The notes under the pieces: generated by a model
Database searches by the model: none
The model's input: the letters and a program-made list of their open reading frames with translations, nothing else
What the model was told of the DNA's origin: nothing
In this document: positions 18,241-27,083 of the stretch, piece by piece
Position numbering within the stretch: the stretch's first letter is position 1
Layout: each line of letters begins with the position of its first letter
Position numbers and translations under genes: made by a program
Origin: Anaerolineaceae bacterium
Lineage (GTDB): Bacteria; Chloroflexota; Anaerolineae; Anaerolineales; Anaerolineaceae
Assembly: GCA_016841525.1 (NCBI GenBank)
Contig: JAENYZ010000003.1
Span: 186,001-250,000, forward strand
DNA: 64,000 nucleotides
Reading direction: 5' to 3'

Positions 18241-18652
18241 AAACAAGAAAACCATTCGTTTTTGTAGAATCGCTCCTTTTAGCAAAAATTATCTGTTAAT
18301 CAAAAATATTGGCAGATAATTTAACAGAAGGGATTTCAGCGAAGGGAAAAATTTTTTAAAATGTATGTGTTTAAATTTTATGGACCAGGTAATGTAAATA
18401 AGAGGGATTGATCCCCAGGTATACGCAATGGTCACAAGGGAGAATTAATCCTTGAAAGACTCCCCGAACTGCTTAACATGCTAAAGAGTGTCGGCTGTAT
18501 CTTGGGTAGATTCGGAAATATTTAATATTTATATTATAAATTTATAATTATTTATTCTGAAGGGAAAAGCTCTTCAGAATATTCGATGCAGTCGAGCTCA
18601 GACTGGTTCATTTCTTCTGATACTGTTCCTTCATGATCGGTTTCACTGTACC
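18241..18652. other. Gene-free stretch with a possible decayed coding fragment
   Basis: No intact gene. A frame at 18412-18525 reads GHKGELILERLPELLNMLKS and then stops; it resembles the C-terminal helix of polysaccharide deacetylases (LEALPxIIxxLKxxGY). The similarity is weak, so a gene remnant is only possible. An AT-rich tract follows at 18520-18560. Confidence 0.35.
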
Positions 18653-19399
18653 TCAGGAATTATTCGGACGAGCAATCAATTCCCTGGTTTCCTGAATCGA
18701 TTTCCCATCAAGGATGTCGATATGGTAGTTGTGGCTCTGCAAAAATTCAAGCGTCTTCTGATGTGCTTCCCGTTGATGAGTGTCTAAAAACAAAATTGGT
18801 CGGGTATTTTCGATTAAATTCTCTGCCCCATGCAATACATCATGTTCTGCCCCTTCCACATCAATTTTCATCACATCTGGTGCAGTCAAATCCCCGTTTG
18901 CAATCATTTGATCCAGTGACACCATTTGTACGTAAAGACCACCCGTTTCTGACAGGTGTCCCATTGCTGTGCTTGCACCAAGATCAAATAATGCCTGTCC
19001 CATGTGGTCTGACACGGCCGCTTCGATCACTTTGATGTTTGGCAGCTTATTCAGTGAGATGTGCTTCCTAAGAAAATCAATATTCCTTGGCAAGGGCTCA
19101 AAGGCGTATACTTTCCCCTTTTCACCAGCCAGAACAGCCGCTAAAAGTGTGAAATATCCTACATTTGCACCAATATCATAAACAATAGACCCTGGTTTGA
19201 CTGTATTTTCAAAAGCTAGACGTTTGTTCATTTCATAGCTTCCCAACCAGTAACCATGTTCACCAGAGCCAACAACCCACTTTTTGCCGCGTAAAGACCC
19301 TTGAAGAATTGGCATGACCGTATTTTTTGGGATCAATCGCAAAGGTAAACGCAATAAACGCCCTATAAAGCTTTGATAATTTATTTTCGAAAAATTCAT
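18653..19399 (-). CDS. FkbM-family methyltransferase
   Basis: 248 residues from the ATG at 19399, which has AGGTG upstream. The SAM site is SIVYDIGANVGYFTLLAA, followed by VYAFEPLPRNIDFLRKHI and the FkbM motif VMKIDVEGAEHDVLHGA, then ILFLDTHQ. Family members O-methylate sugars or polyketides; here the acceptor is unknown. It is monocistronic. Confidence 0.9.
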   Translation of the reverse strand: MNFSKINYQSFIGRLLRLPLRLIPKNTVMPILQGSLRGKKWVVGSGEHGYWLGSYEMNKRLAFENTVKPGSIVYDIGANVGYFTLLAAVLAGEKGKVYAFEPLPRNIDFLRKHISLNKLPNIKVIEAAVSDHMGQALFDLGASTAMGHLSETGGLYVQMVSLDQMIANGDLTAPDVMKIDVEGAEHDVLHGAENLIENTRPILFLDTHQREAHQKTLEFLQSHNYHIDILDGKSIQETRELIARPNNS

Positions 19400-19638
19400 A
19401 GCGACACCTGTTAATAATTGCAAGATGAATAATCTGGAAGTATGAGCACCCTGATTATACTTGGCTTTTATCCTGGCAAACTTGAACCATTTGCAAATGC
19501 TTAATGGTATTATCAGCGGGAATGCAGCTGTGCTTTGTGAATTAAAATAATTTCAGATGCAATCCAACTTAACAAACAGCTTCTTATTAACTTGTTTTGA
19601 TCAAAAAAGCTTTGATCAATCACTATTTGGGTGCGTTT

Positions 19639-20754
19639 ATGAACAATAATGATTACAGCATAAAATACCCCCGAAGGGTATTCGTACGAAAAGGAATGAC
19701 AGGCTTAGGGAAAATTCTGCTGTCCCTCATGGCAGATGTGCAGATCAATGGAAAAGAACGTTTGCCAAAAAAAGGGCCTGTTATCCTGGCGGGAAACCAT
19801 GTTGCTGTGATGGAAGCGGTCATGATGGCTGTATTTAATCCGGGACTGGTTGAGTTTATCGGCAATGGCGATATCCCATTTGACCCCAATTATGCCTTCA
19901 TTGCCAATGCTTATGATCTGGTTCCGGTAAACCGCGGCAATTTAGACCTCAAAGGCCTGGGCATGGGATTGGATATCCTTGCCCAGGAGGGCATTTTGGG
20001 GATCTTCCCTGAAGGCGGCACATGGAACCCGGCGCAGATGCAAGCACAGCTGGGCGTCGCCTGGCTAAGTTACAAAGCACAAGCGCCTGTCTTACCGGTT
20101 GGTTTTGGCGGCATCAAGAATGCCCTCAGGAATATCCTACGTTTCAAACATCCCAAACTGATCATGAATGTTGGTGAAATGCGCCAGCCAGTTCAACTAA
20201 TTGATTCAATGTTGTCGATGAAAGAAAATTTGCAAATGTCAGCGAACCAGATCATGGAAGATATTAATGCCCTGGTTCCGGAAGCGGACTTAGCAGACTT
20301 TCAAAAGCGTATTGACGAGAACTACGACCTTGAAATTGATATCTTTCCGCCCACTGACATACTTTCCTTACCTGAGGATCTCCAGGTAAAAAATCGGCGT
20401 GCTTATGCTCACTTTTTGTTCAACCCAACCATGATCGACGTTCTTTATCGCAATCTGAGCTTGCCGATCAAACCCATCAAACATCTCGATTATCATTCAG
20501 ACCTTAATCCCCTTTTAAATGCCTGGCATGCCATTCTTGACTATTTGGCGGTCAATCCCGGGTTTTTTACTTACCGTTTTGGCATTAAAGAAGGTTTGGC
20601 TGTAAAGGAATCGCTTAAAGAATTATGTCGGCTGGGGGAATGGGCACAAGAATCCGGGTATGAAATTGCAATCAACCCGGTTTGCGAGTATAAAAATGCC
20701 AATACGGGTGCCAGGGTTGTCGAACGCGGGGGCTGTTTCCCGGAAAGTATGTGA
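19639..20754 (+). CDS. Lysophospholipid acyltransferase-like protein (PlsC family)
   Basis: 371 residues from the ATG at 19639; an in-frame TTG at 19597 is less likely. The acyltransferase domain (about 35-210) has AGNHVAVMEA near residue 54, PVNRGNLDLKGL and the glycerol-phosphate motif GIFPEGGTWN. The usual NHx4D reads HVAVME, so the catalytic-pair Asp is replaced by Glu. The C-terminal 160 residues go beyond a standard PlsC and are unassigned. Phosphatidic-acid or related lipid acylation is likely. Confidence 0.8.
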   Translation: MNNNDYSIKYPRRVFVRKGMTGLGKILLSLMADVQINGKERLPKKGPVILAGNHVAVMEAVMMAVFNPGLVEFIGNGDIPFDPNYAFIANAYDLVPVNRGNLDLKGLGMGLDILAQEGILGIFPEGGTWNPAQMQAQLGVAWLSYKAQAPVLPVGFGGIKNALRNILRFKHPKLIMNVGEMRQPVQLIDSMLSMKENLQMSANQIMEDINALVPEADLADFQKRIDENYDLEIDIFPPTDILSLPEDLQVKNRRAYAHFLFNPTMIDVLYRNLSLPIKPIKHLDYHSDLNPLLNAWHAILDYLAVNPGFFTYRFGIKEGLAVKESLKELCRLGEWAQESGYEIAINPVCEYKNANTGARVVERGGCFPESM

Positions 20755-20797
20755 CTCAATTCTTTTTTATGCTTCAATCTACAAGAAAAGCCTATTA

Positions 20798-22162
20798 TTA
20801 GCCATTTGAATAATCCAAAATTCGACCCCAGTTTGGTGAAAGTTTTAAGTTCACACGCTTATTCTCGATTGTAAAGACCTCATTGTTGTTAAGCACGTCC
20901 CTTAGTCTGCCTGTTTGCCAGGGGAGATCAAGGCTTAAATCAATATCTTCATTACTGCTGTTGAGTGCGACCAGAACTTCCCCGCCTGCCAAGGATCGTA
21001 AAAATACAAATTGTTCCTTGTCCACAAATATTTGGCGATAATTTCCATGAATCAAGGGTGCGTGGTCCTGCCTGATCTGTGATAATGTTGCAATCGTCCC
21101 GTCCAAATCCGGATTCGGCGCCTGGCGCTTCATCCTTTCCAGGTCTAACTCTGGACGGAGCGCTGCATCGCTCCTTTGCCCCTTGACTCCTCTGATCCCC
21201 CACTCGCTGCCGTAATAAATCGAAGGGATTCCGGGCATGGTAAAAAGCAGCAAGTACAAAGGGAAAAGATGTGCAGGATTCTTAAGTTTACTGGCGACAC
21301 GATCAACATCGTGATTGTCCACAAAATTATACAAAAACTTATCCTGGTAAACCCCATGGTCTCCAAACTGGCGGTTGAGAGCATAAGCGATTTCAAAGTA
21401 GTTCGCATCATTAAGGCTGCTGTATACTCCTTTATACGCTTCATAATTCGTCACCGAATCCAGCGTTTCAGGGTTAACCCATTGCCGATAATCCCCATGC
21501 ACAACTTCGCCCATTAGCCAAAATTGCGGATTTAGAGATTTTGTAAAACGATTCAATTCTCTGAGGAAATCCAGATCAATACAATCAGCGGCATCCAGCC
21601 TGAGACCATCAATGCCAAATTGATCATTCCACATCCTCACCGCATCAAAAAGATGCGCTCGGACATCAGGGTGAGAGAGATTCAATTTGACCAGATCATA
21701 ATGCCCCTGCCATCCTTCGTATGAGAATGGATCTCCCTTGGGACTGTGCTGGTCAAACCTGAGATTATGAAACCAATCTCTGTAAGCAGAATTTGCTCCA
21801 TTTTTTTGAAGGTCTTTGAACGCCCAAAAATCCCTGCCCACATGGTTAAAGACTGCGTCCAGAATCAACAGCATCCCACGCTGATGTACCAGTTCAGTAA
21901 AGTGAGTCAGGCTTTCATTGTCTCCCAAACGTTTGTCAACCCGGTAATAATCAACGGTATCATAGCCGTGACTTGATGATTGAAAAACAGGACCTAAGTA
22001 AATTGCATTGACGCCCAGTTCCTGTATATGGTCCAACCAGGGGGTTAGTGATGTGATTCGATGCACAATGGGCTCTCCAAATTCATTACGCTCTGGTGCA
22101 CCGCATAAGCCCAGTGGATAAATATGATAAAAAACAGCATCCTTAATTCTGTGTGTTTCCAT
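20798..22162 (-). CDS. Alpha-amylase family glycosidase (GH13)
   Basis: 454 residues, cytoplasmic (no signal peptide). The (beta/alpha)8 barrel motifs are complete: DAVFNHV (region I), GLRLDAAD with the nucleophile Asp (II), LMGEVVHG with the acid/base Glu (III) and FVDNHDVDR with the transition-state Asp (IV). A small C-terminal beta domain follows. It lacks the N-terminal CBM34 of neopullulanases, so a small oligosaccharide hydrolase (maltodextrin type) is likely. The TetR gene upstream and a shared operator motif suggest control by that regulator. Confidence 0.9.
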   Translation of the reverse strand: METHRIKDAVFYHIYPLGLCGAPERNEFGEPIVHRITSLTPWLDHIQELGVNAIYLGPVFQSSSHGYDTVDYYRVDKRLGDNESLTHFTELVHQRGMLLILDAVFNHVGRDFWAFKDLQKNGANSAYRDWFHNLRFDQHSPKGDPFSYEGWQGHYDLVKLNLSHPDVRAHLFDAVRMWNDQFGIDGLRLDAADCIDLDFLRELNRFTKSLNPQFWLMGEVVHGDYRQWVNPETLDSVTNYEAYKGVYSSLNDANYFEIAYALNRQFGDHGVYQDKFLYNFVDNHDVDRVASKLKNPAHLFPLYLLLFTMPGIPSIYYGSEWGIRGVKGQRSDAALRPELDLERMKRQAPNPDLDGTIATLSQIRQDHAPLIHGNYRQIFVDKEQFVFLRSLAGGEVLVALNSSNEDIDLSLDLPWQTGRLRDVLNNNEVFTIENKRVNLKLSPNWGRILDYSNG

Positions 22163-22182
22163 AAAATTTCCTCAACTTATTA

Positions 22183-22202
22183 TATGTACCGGTAGGTATA
22201 TA
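22183..22202. promoter_or_regulatory. Operator-like dyad upstream of the GH13 gene
   Basis: TATGTACC-GGTA-GGTATATA is an inverted repeat with a four-base centre, 20 bp upstream of the GH13 start. The same architecture occurs upstream of the adjacent TetR gene, so I read it as the TetR protein's operator. Confidence 0.6.
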
Positions 22203-22228
22203 TGCTTCAAAAAAAATATCACGATGCT

Positions 22229-22795
22229 TTAGCTAAAAATGCCATGCAAGAATTGATGCACCGTCAGATAGACAAGTTCTTTAGTCAAATCCAGTTCCCC
22301 TTCAAGGCTGAGCCCAATCATGGCATTGATCGTACCCAGGAATCCGGATGCATACCGCTTATGCCGTCCTCGTAAATTGCCGTGATCTTGCACTGCCTGG
22401 ATAAAAACTTCTTCTATGATCTCATACTGCTGACTGACAAAGGGCAGTATCGCCAGGTGAGAATCACTTTCTGGAGGGGCAAAGAGCATTGCAATCTGCA
22501 TCCGATAAAAATCCGGATGGCTTTTCGAGGCATCAAAATAAGCCCGAACAATATTTTCAAGCGTATATACGATATCCCGTTTATAGACCGATGCCTGCAG
22601 CACACTGGATAACAAACGCCCTTCTTCCCGTTTTAACAGGGTATCCAGCAAGCCGCGTTTGCTGTCATAATAATGGTATAGCGTGGGTTTAGTAACGCCC
22701 GCTGTCTCAACAATTTCCTGGACACCCACCCCTTCATAGCCGCGTTGACTGAAAAGAGAAAGTGCTATATCCAGAAGGTTTTCACGATTATCCAT
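22229..22795 (-). CDS. TetR/AcrR-family transcriptional regulator
   Basis: 188 residues. The N-terminal helix-turn-helix is clear: LLDIALSLFSQRGYEGVGVQ, then EIVETAGVTKPTLYHYYDSK. The C-terminal ligand domain is generic. It lies 66 bp upstream of the GH13 gene on the same strand. Matching dyads precede both genes, which indicates autoregulation and control of the glycosidase. The inducer is unknown. Confidence 0.92.
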   Translation of the reverse strand: MDNRENLLDIALSLFSQRGYEGVGVQEIVETAGVTKPTLYHYYDSKRGLLDTLLKREEGRLLSSVLQASVYKRDIVYTLENIVRAYFDASKSHPDFYRMQIAMLFAPPESDSHLAILPFVSQQYEIIEEVFIQAVQDHGNLRGRHKRYASGFLGTINAMIGLSLEGELDLTKELVYLTVHQFLHGIFS

Positions 22796-22803
22796 GATAT
22801 AAG

Positions 22804-22823
22804 AATATACCGATCAGTATATA
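22804..22823. promoter_or_regulatory. Operator-like dyad upstream of the TetR gene
   Basis: AATATACC-GATC-AGTATATA, nine bases upstream of the tetR start codon, has the same half-site (TATACC/T) and four-base spacer as the dyad at 22183. Confidence 0.6.
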
Positions 22824-22886
22824 AAGTCAAGATGTTGCGCCATACGTTCGACATTGCTTGATCATCGTTACCCTAATCCTGAGTGA

Positions 22887-23471
22887 TTAAGGCTGTCCTA
22901 GAAATTCTGTCACTGTCTCAACAGGTTTTCTTGGTCTCGCTGAGGGTGATACGTCAGGATAGCCTACGGAAACAGCAGCGATCATTTGCCCCTTTTCACC
23001 AAGCCACTCGCAAAGTTCTTCGTAACCAAAAAATACATCACATATCCATAATGTGCCCAACCTCAAATCGAATGCTTTTAGCAGCATATTTTGAATAGCA
23101 GCACCAATGGATTGAATATCAACGATATCAGAGTAGACTTCTAAGGTATCCCTTTTTAGGAGAGGGTGCTTGCTGGTGGGGTTAAATACAAAGATCGTCG
23201 CTGGCGCAGTTTCCATCACTCGCAGAGTAAGCTTAGCACTGCCAGTTTTAATCCCCATTTTACTGAGCCGATTCATCCCCCTTTCCATAGCCTGGATCAT
23301 TTCAGATCGCTTTTCACCCTGGATGATATAAAACTTCCAGGGCTGCTTGTTTTTCCCAGAAGGCGCTAAGGTTGCCGCTTCTAAAATGTCAATTAATTTT
23401 TCTTTTGGAACAGGGTCTTCTTTGAATTTCCTTATGCTTCGGCGCTCTTCTATAGCTTCTGATACATCCAC
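22887..23471 (-). CDS. Nitroreductase-family flavoprotein
   Basis: 194 residues. It begins with the family's FMN-phosphate-binding segment (EAIEERRSIRKFKEDPVP), followed by EAATLAPSGKNKQPWKFYII, and ends with the GYPD segment (VSVGYPDVSP) typical of the fold. Members are FMN-dependent NAD(P)H oxidoreductases acting on nitro compounds, quinones or flavins. It lies 37 bp downstream of the Gfo/Idh gene on the same strand and may be co-transcribed. Confidence 0.9.
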   Translation of the reverse strand: MDVSEAIEERRSIRKFKEDPVPKEKLIDILEAATLAPSGKNKQPWKFYIIQGEKRSEMIQAMERGMNRLSKMGIKTGSAKLTLRVMETAPATIFVFNPTSKHPLLKRDTLEVYSDIVDIQSIGAAIQNMLLKAFDLRLGTLWICDVFFGYEELCEWLGEKGQMIAAVSVGYPDVSPSARPRKPVETVTEFLGQP

Positions 23472-23508
23472 CGGTCTTCACTCCTTCCTGATACTGAAAA
23501 TCCCTTTC

Positions 23509-24435
23509 CTATACCATTTTATCAATGATCGCTTCTGACAATTCCTGCGTCTTGACAGAATCCCAGGCTGTTGTTTGGGGCTGTTCCCTGCTTTCAACAC
23601 AATCAAAGAAATGTTTGATCTGAGGCTCAAAACCTCGTCCTGCCAGGGTGGACTGCCACGCAGAAGCATAAGGCTCTACCCATCCTTTTTGCACAGGACC
23701 CTGCGTAATAGAAAGCTTAAAAAAGGCTTCAATTTCCACTGTTGTCTGATGTCCATAAAGGGAATAATATTCCCGCCAGGCACCTGCCTGCAGATTGGTT
23801 TCAATGATACCGATGCCGCCTGACGCCAATCGAATTGCTGCAGCAGCAGATAGAAGTTTTCCGCCCTTTGACTCGTGAACGAAGGACTCCACACTGCCTT
23901 CACCGCAGTAAAACCGAAGCAAGTCGATTTGGTGAATAGTATCCTCATATAATTGTCGTCTGCGGTCTTCGAAGGATGGGTGTTGCCTGAATTTTCTAAA
24001 AATCCCCATACTCACTGGTTTTTCGCCCCAAAGCGTTTTTGCCCGGATGTGAAGCGGTGCATAGCGTCGGTTAAAACCAACCATCAATATTCGTTTATGC
24101 TTGTCTGCCAGTTCAGCCAATATTCTTGTCTCATCAACATTCATGGTGGCAGGTTTTTCGACAAAAACATCCACACCATTTTGAAGCAGCAGCTTAACAA
24201 TCTCAAAATGGCTGTCGGATGAAGTTAGTACAAAGGCTGCCTGGGGTTGATCATCAATTAGCTGTTCAAAACTATTTGTTCCATAATCAATGCGGTACTT
24301 TTTCTGCGTATCAGCTAAAGGCTCGGGTGACCGATTGTAGAGCATCAGTTCAAGGTCTAATTGTGCGCCTAAAATCGGCATATAGGCTTTCTGACAAATG
24401 CTTCCCAAACCGATCACAGCGATTTTCCTTTTCAT
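23509..24435 (-). CDS. Gfo/Idh/MocA-family oxidoreductase
   Basis: 308 residues. The N-terminal Rossmann fold starts KRKIAVIGLGSICQKAYMP, with the NAD-site proline in VEKPATMNVDE. The C-terminal alpha/beta domain includes the catalytic-region motif DTIHQIDLLRFY. Members oxidise or reduce sugars and related compounds; the substrate is not readable. Confidence 0.88.
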   Translation of the reverse strand: MKRKIAVIGLGSICQKAYMPILGAQLDLELMLYNRSPEPLADTQKKYRIDYGTNSFEQLIDDQPQAAFVLTSSDSHFEIVKLLLQNGVDVFVEKPATMNVDETRILAELADKHKRILMVGFNRRYAPLHIRAKTLWGEKPVSMGIFRKFRQHPSFEDRRRQLYEDTIHQIDLLRFYCGEGSVESFVHESKGGKLLSAAAAIRLASGGIGIIETNLQAGAWREYYSLYGHQTTVEIEAFFKLSITQGPVQKGWVEPYASAWQSTLAGRGFEPQIKHFFDCVESREQPQTTAWDSVKTQELSEAIIDKMV

Positions 24436-24542
24436 AAAAACTCGACCTTTCTATTTTGTAATAATTTTTCCCCCTTTTTAATGATACTCAAATCAAGGCA
24501 GGATCTGCCCTTGACACCTTGCCATATTTTCTTCTTAGCAAA

Positions 24543-25082
24543 TTAAGACACGCTGTCAAATTCCTGACGATAGTAAACAACACCTTCTACGTCTGTCATT
24601 ATTTTGGGCTTGAGTATCTTAATCATAAAAGCCTCATCTGGAACATCTTCATAGGCACATCGAATACCAAAAGTGCTGGCTTTTTTGAAACCAAAACGGG
24701 GATAATAAGCAGAGTCCCCTAACACAACCACAAAGGGGAATTCTGACAATGCTGCCCGGGTTAAACCTTCAACGCATAAACCAGTGCCAACGCCTTGTTT
24801 CTGATATTCCGGCAAAACAGCCAGGGGTGCAAGCCCCAGCCCCTCTATCGACCAGCCTTGATTTTGGATCAATCGAGCGGGTGTAAAAAGAACATGGCCA
24901 ATAACTTTATCGCCGATTTTTGCAACCAGTGAAATAAAAACCGGACAGTTCTCACGTAATCTATCAACCACTTCTGCTTCATCATCACGTTGAAATGCCA
25001 GGCGATGAACCAACCGGATGCCCTGCAGATTCTGTTCAGTTTCTTCCTGAATAGTAAATTTCAAATGCTTATCAAAGTTCAT
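24543..25082 (-). CDS. GNAT-family N-acetyltransferase
   Basis: 179 residues. The acetyl-CoA-binding motif A is LAVLPEYQKQGVGTGLCVEGL. The segment VVLGDSAYYPRFGFKKAS matches the YhbS-type subfamily. The acceptor is unknown. Confidence 0.88.
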   Translation of the reverse strand: MNFDKHLKFTIQEETEQNLQGIRLVHRLAFQRDDEAEVVDRLRENCPVFISLVAKIGDKVIGHVLFTPARLIQNQGWSIEGLGLAPLAVLPEYQKQGVGTGLCVEGLTRAALSEFPFVVVLGDSAYYPRFGFKKASTFGIRCAYEDVPDEAFMIKILKPKIMTDVEGVVYYRQEFDSVS

Positions 25083-25144
25083 ATAAGCAATTATAGCCCG
25101 ATAAAAGAAATTTTATCGGCAACCTCACACAATAAACTTTATGC

Positions 25145-25552
25145 TTAATTCGCTGATACTAAGGCTTCGGTTGAAATTTCAAATTCCGGCGGGTTTTCCA
25201 GATGTTTCTTAACCGCACAAAGCTGTGCAGACCGAATAAGAGATTCTCTGTATCTTTCAGGGAATGTTGGCGGCACCTGGATGATAAGCTCAACCTTGTC
25301 AATCATATGTGTGAAGGGAGAACTGTGAACTCTCTGAATAATTTGGATATTATCCGTTGGCAGCCCTCGCTGTTTGCAGAAACCTAAAATATAGATGCCA
25401 GCACAGGTCCCCATTGATGCCAGGAATAATGAAAATGGCGTAGGCGCTTCCCCCTTCCCTCCGCCAGCAGGTGGTTGATCTGTCTTTATTGTATAGGGTC
25501 CGAAATGTGCGTCAACACGTGCGCCACCGGGAAAATCAATCAGCATATCCAT
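25145..25552 (-). CDS. OsmC-family protein
   Basis: 135 residues. It contains the OsmC fold landmarks GGKGEAPTPFSLFLASMGTCAG with the peroxidatic cysteine region, and a second cysteine in RSAQLCAVKKHLENPP. Members are thiol peroxidases acting on organic hydroperoxides, or uncharacterised relatives. It is the left neighbour of the oriC-like region. Confidence 0.85.
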   Translation of the reverse strand: MDMLIDFPGGARVDAHFGPYTIKTDQPPAGGGKGEAPTPFSLFLASMGTCAGIYILGFCKQRGLPTDNIQIIQRVHSSPFTHMIDKVELIIQVPPTFPERYRESLIRSAQLCAVKKHLENPPEFEISTEALVSAN

Positions 25553-25559
25553 AAATAAA

Positions 25560-26050
25560 ATCCTCTTTCCTATTTTGAATGACTATTTATTGATGCAAAA
25601 AGCGGCTTTCAGGTTACAATTTGCAGGAAAGAGAGAGTATTAATAAATTTATTCACATGTATTAATTAAAGAATCTTTAATTAGTCGTAGTCGTAGGGGT
25701 TGTGGAAAAGTGGATAAAGGGGGAAATTGCACAAGGGCTAACTATATTTACTGGAATGTACTGGGAAACATTGGTCAGCATTGCTAAAATTTTGTGTAAA
25801 TCAAACGGTTTTTTATCAACAAAGGATTGTTGATATCCTGATGAATAAGGGTCACTTTTTTTGAACAAGTTTTGTGAATGGGAAAATGTATTGTTTTTTA
25901 TCCAGAAATTCTCCAGAATCGTGCGTCATTTTCACACAAAAATTGGGTAAGTTATCCACATTTCGTATAAGTTATCCACAGTTTTTGATGTTTTATCCAC
26001 AGTTTTGTTGATAAAAGCAGTATATTTGGAGAAACAGAAGGGTTGAGGGA
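25560..26050. other. oriC: Putative chromosomal replication origin (oriC)
   Basis: A gene-free stretch of about 500 bp. Three perfect DnaA boxes TTATCCACA lie at 25952-25960, 25972-25980 and 25993-26001, at 20-21-bp phasing on the same strand. One-mismatch boxes are TTATCCAGA (25898), TTATCAACA (25813), TTATCAACA on the minus strand (26006-26014) and TTATCCACT on the minus strand (25709-25717). An AT-rich tract with TTAATAAATT and ATTAATTAAA (about 25638-25690) could be the unwinding element. Two parS sites 8.8 kb away and dnaN 12 kb away support an origin-proximal position. dnaA itself is not present. Confidence 0.88.
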
Positions 26051-26060
26051 AATTCAGGAA

Positions 26061-27068
26061 TTAGATCCCGTAAGCATTTTCCCAGGATTCGATCACAATT
26101 TCGAGGCTGTCTAAATAAGCATCTAAAGCCGCACATTTTTCAGCGGCGCGATCCTGTGTCAGTTCAAGGGCTTCAAGACATTTTTCCCAAGTTTCTTTAT
26201 TAGGTGTGTCCCCACCCAAAGTCAATTGAATGTCCAGCCATGTTCGCAGCAGCGGCCAGAGCGCTTGACCGGGTGAATCGCTGTCCAGCAATGCCTGAAT
26301 CCCAGAGACGTAATAGCTGTGTCTACTGGGCTTTAGGTGAACAGGTACATCCGCCTTTTTTGAGATATAGCTCAAATCTTCTTCGAATGCTTTTGCCCAG
26401 TCCTTCAGATTCTCATTTTGTTCTTCGTTGTAACCTAATAAACCGTAAAAACCGGCCAGTACCTTTGGAACGCCGAGGGTTTCTACACGATCTTTCAGGG
26501 TCATTAAAAACCGGCGTGTGGTCAGCGGGGGTCCGATTAAGCCTGCGACACTGTTTGCCCCCAGGGATAAAATATCAAGGCAATGAGCCATCCACACTTC
26601 GTGCGATTCGGGAGGGGCCTGCAATAAAGAAAACCAGTTTTCCCGTGCAGCAGTGGAAAATTTCCTGACTCTTGCCAGCACATTGTCCGAACGATGAAAT
26701 TCAGCGTTAACACTTGATTGGATAAATTCGAGCCAATGTTCATTGTCATGCAAGATGATATTGTAATGGGTGAGCGGGTAACCCATCAATGGATCCTGGC
26801 GGAAGGCACGGTGGTCGGTATATGCTTCACGGACCTTATGATAAATATCCAGGGAGATATCCGGCGTTATGGCGGCGCATTCACGTTTTGTTGACGCCTG
26901 GTATTTGTGAACCAGCACCAAATCGATATCCGTCGTTCCTCCCAGCAGCGGATCTTCTTCGACTAATGACCCGACCAGGTAAGCAGCGTGGATATCAGGC
27001 TCGCTTCGCAGACGGGCAGTGACGGTCTGCCAGGCAAACTTATGGAGTAAATCTCGTGTGATTCGCAT
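26061..27068 (-). CDS. Nucleotidyltransferase-domain protein
   Basis: 335 residues. The N-terminal region has a Pol-beta nucleotidyltransferase signature: LVGS, then thirteen residues to TDIDLVLV (the GS and DxD metal-binding motifs). The remaining 230 residues are helical and unassigned, somewhat like the C-terminal halves of aminoglycoside nucleotidyltransferases. The substrate is unknown. It lies 15 bp downstream of the deoxynucleoside kinase and abuts the oriC region. Confidence 0.75.
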   Translation of the reverse strand: MRITRDLLHKFAWQTVTARLRSEPDIHAAYLVGSLVEEDPLLGGTTDIDLVLVHKYQASTKRECAAITPDISLDIYHKVREAYTDHRAFRQDPLMGYPLTHYNIILHDNEHWLEFIQSSVNAEFHRSDNVLARVRKFSTAARENWFSLLQAPPESHEVWMAHCLDILSLGANSVAGLIGPPLTTRRFLMTLKDRVETLGVPKVLAGFYGLLGYNEEQNENLKDWAKAFEEDLSYISKKADVPVHLKPSRHSYYVSGIQALLDSDSPGQALWPLLRTWLDIQLTLGGDTPNKETWEKCLEALELTQDRAAEKCAALDAYLDSLEIVIESWENAYGI

Positions 27069-27083
27069 GATCTTTCCCTTTAT

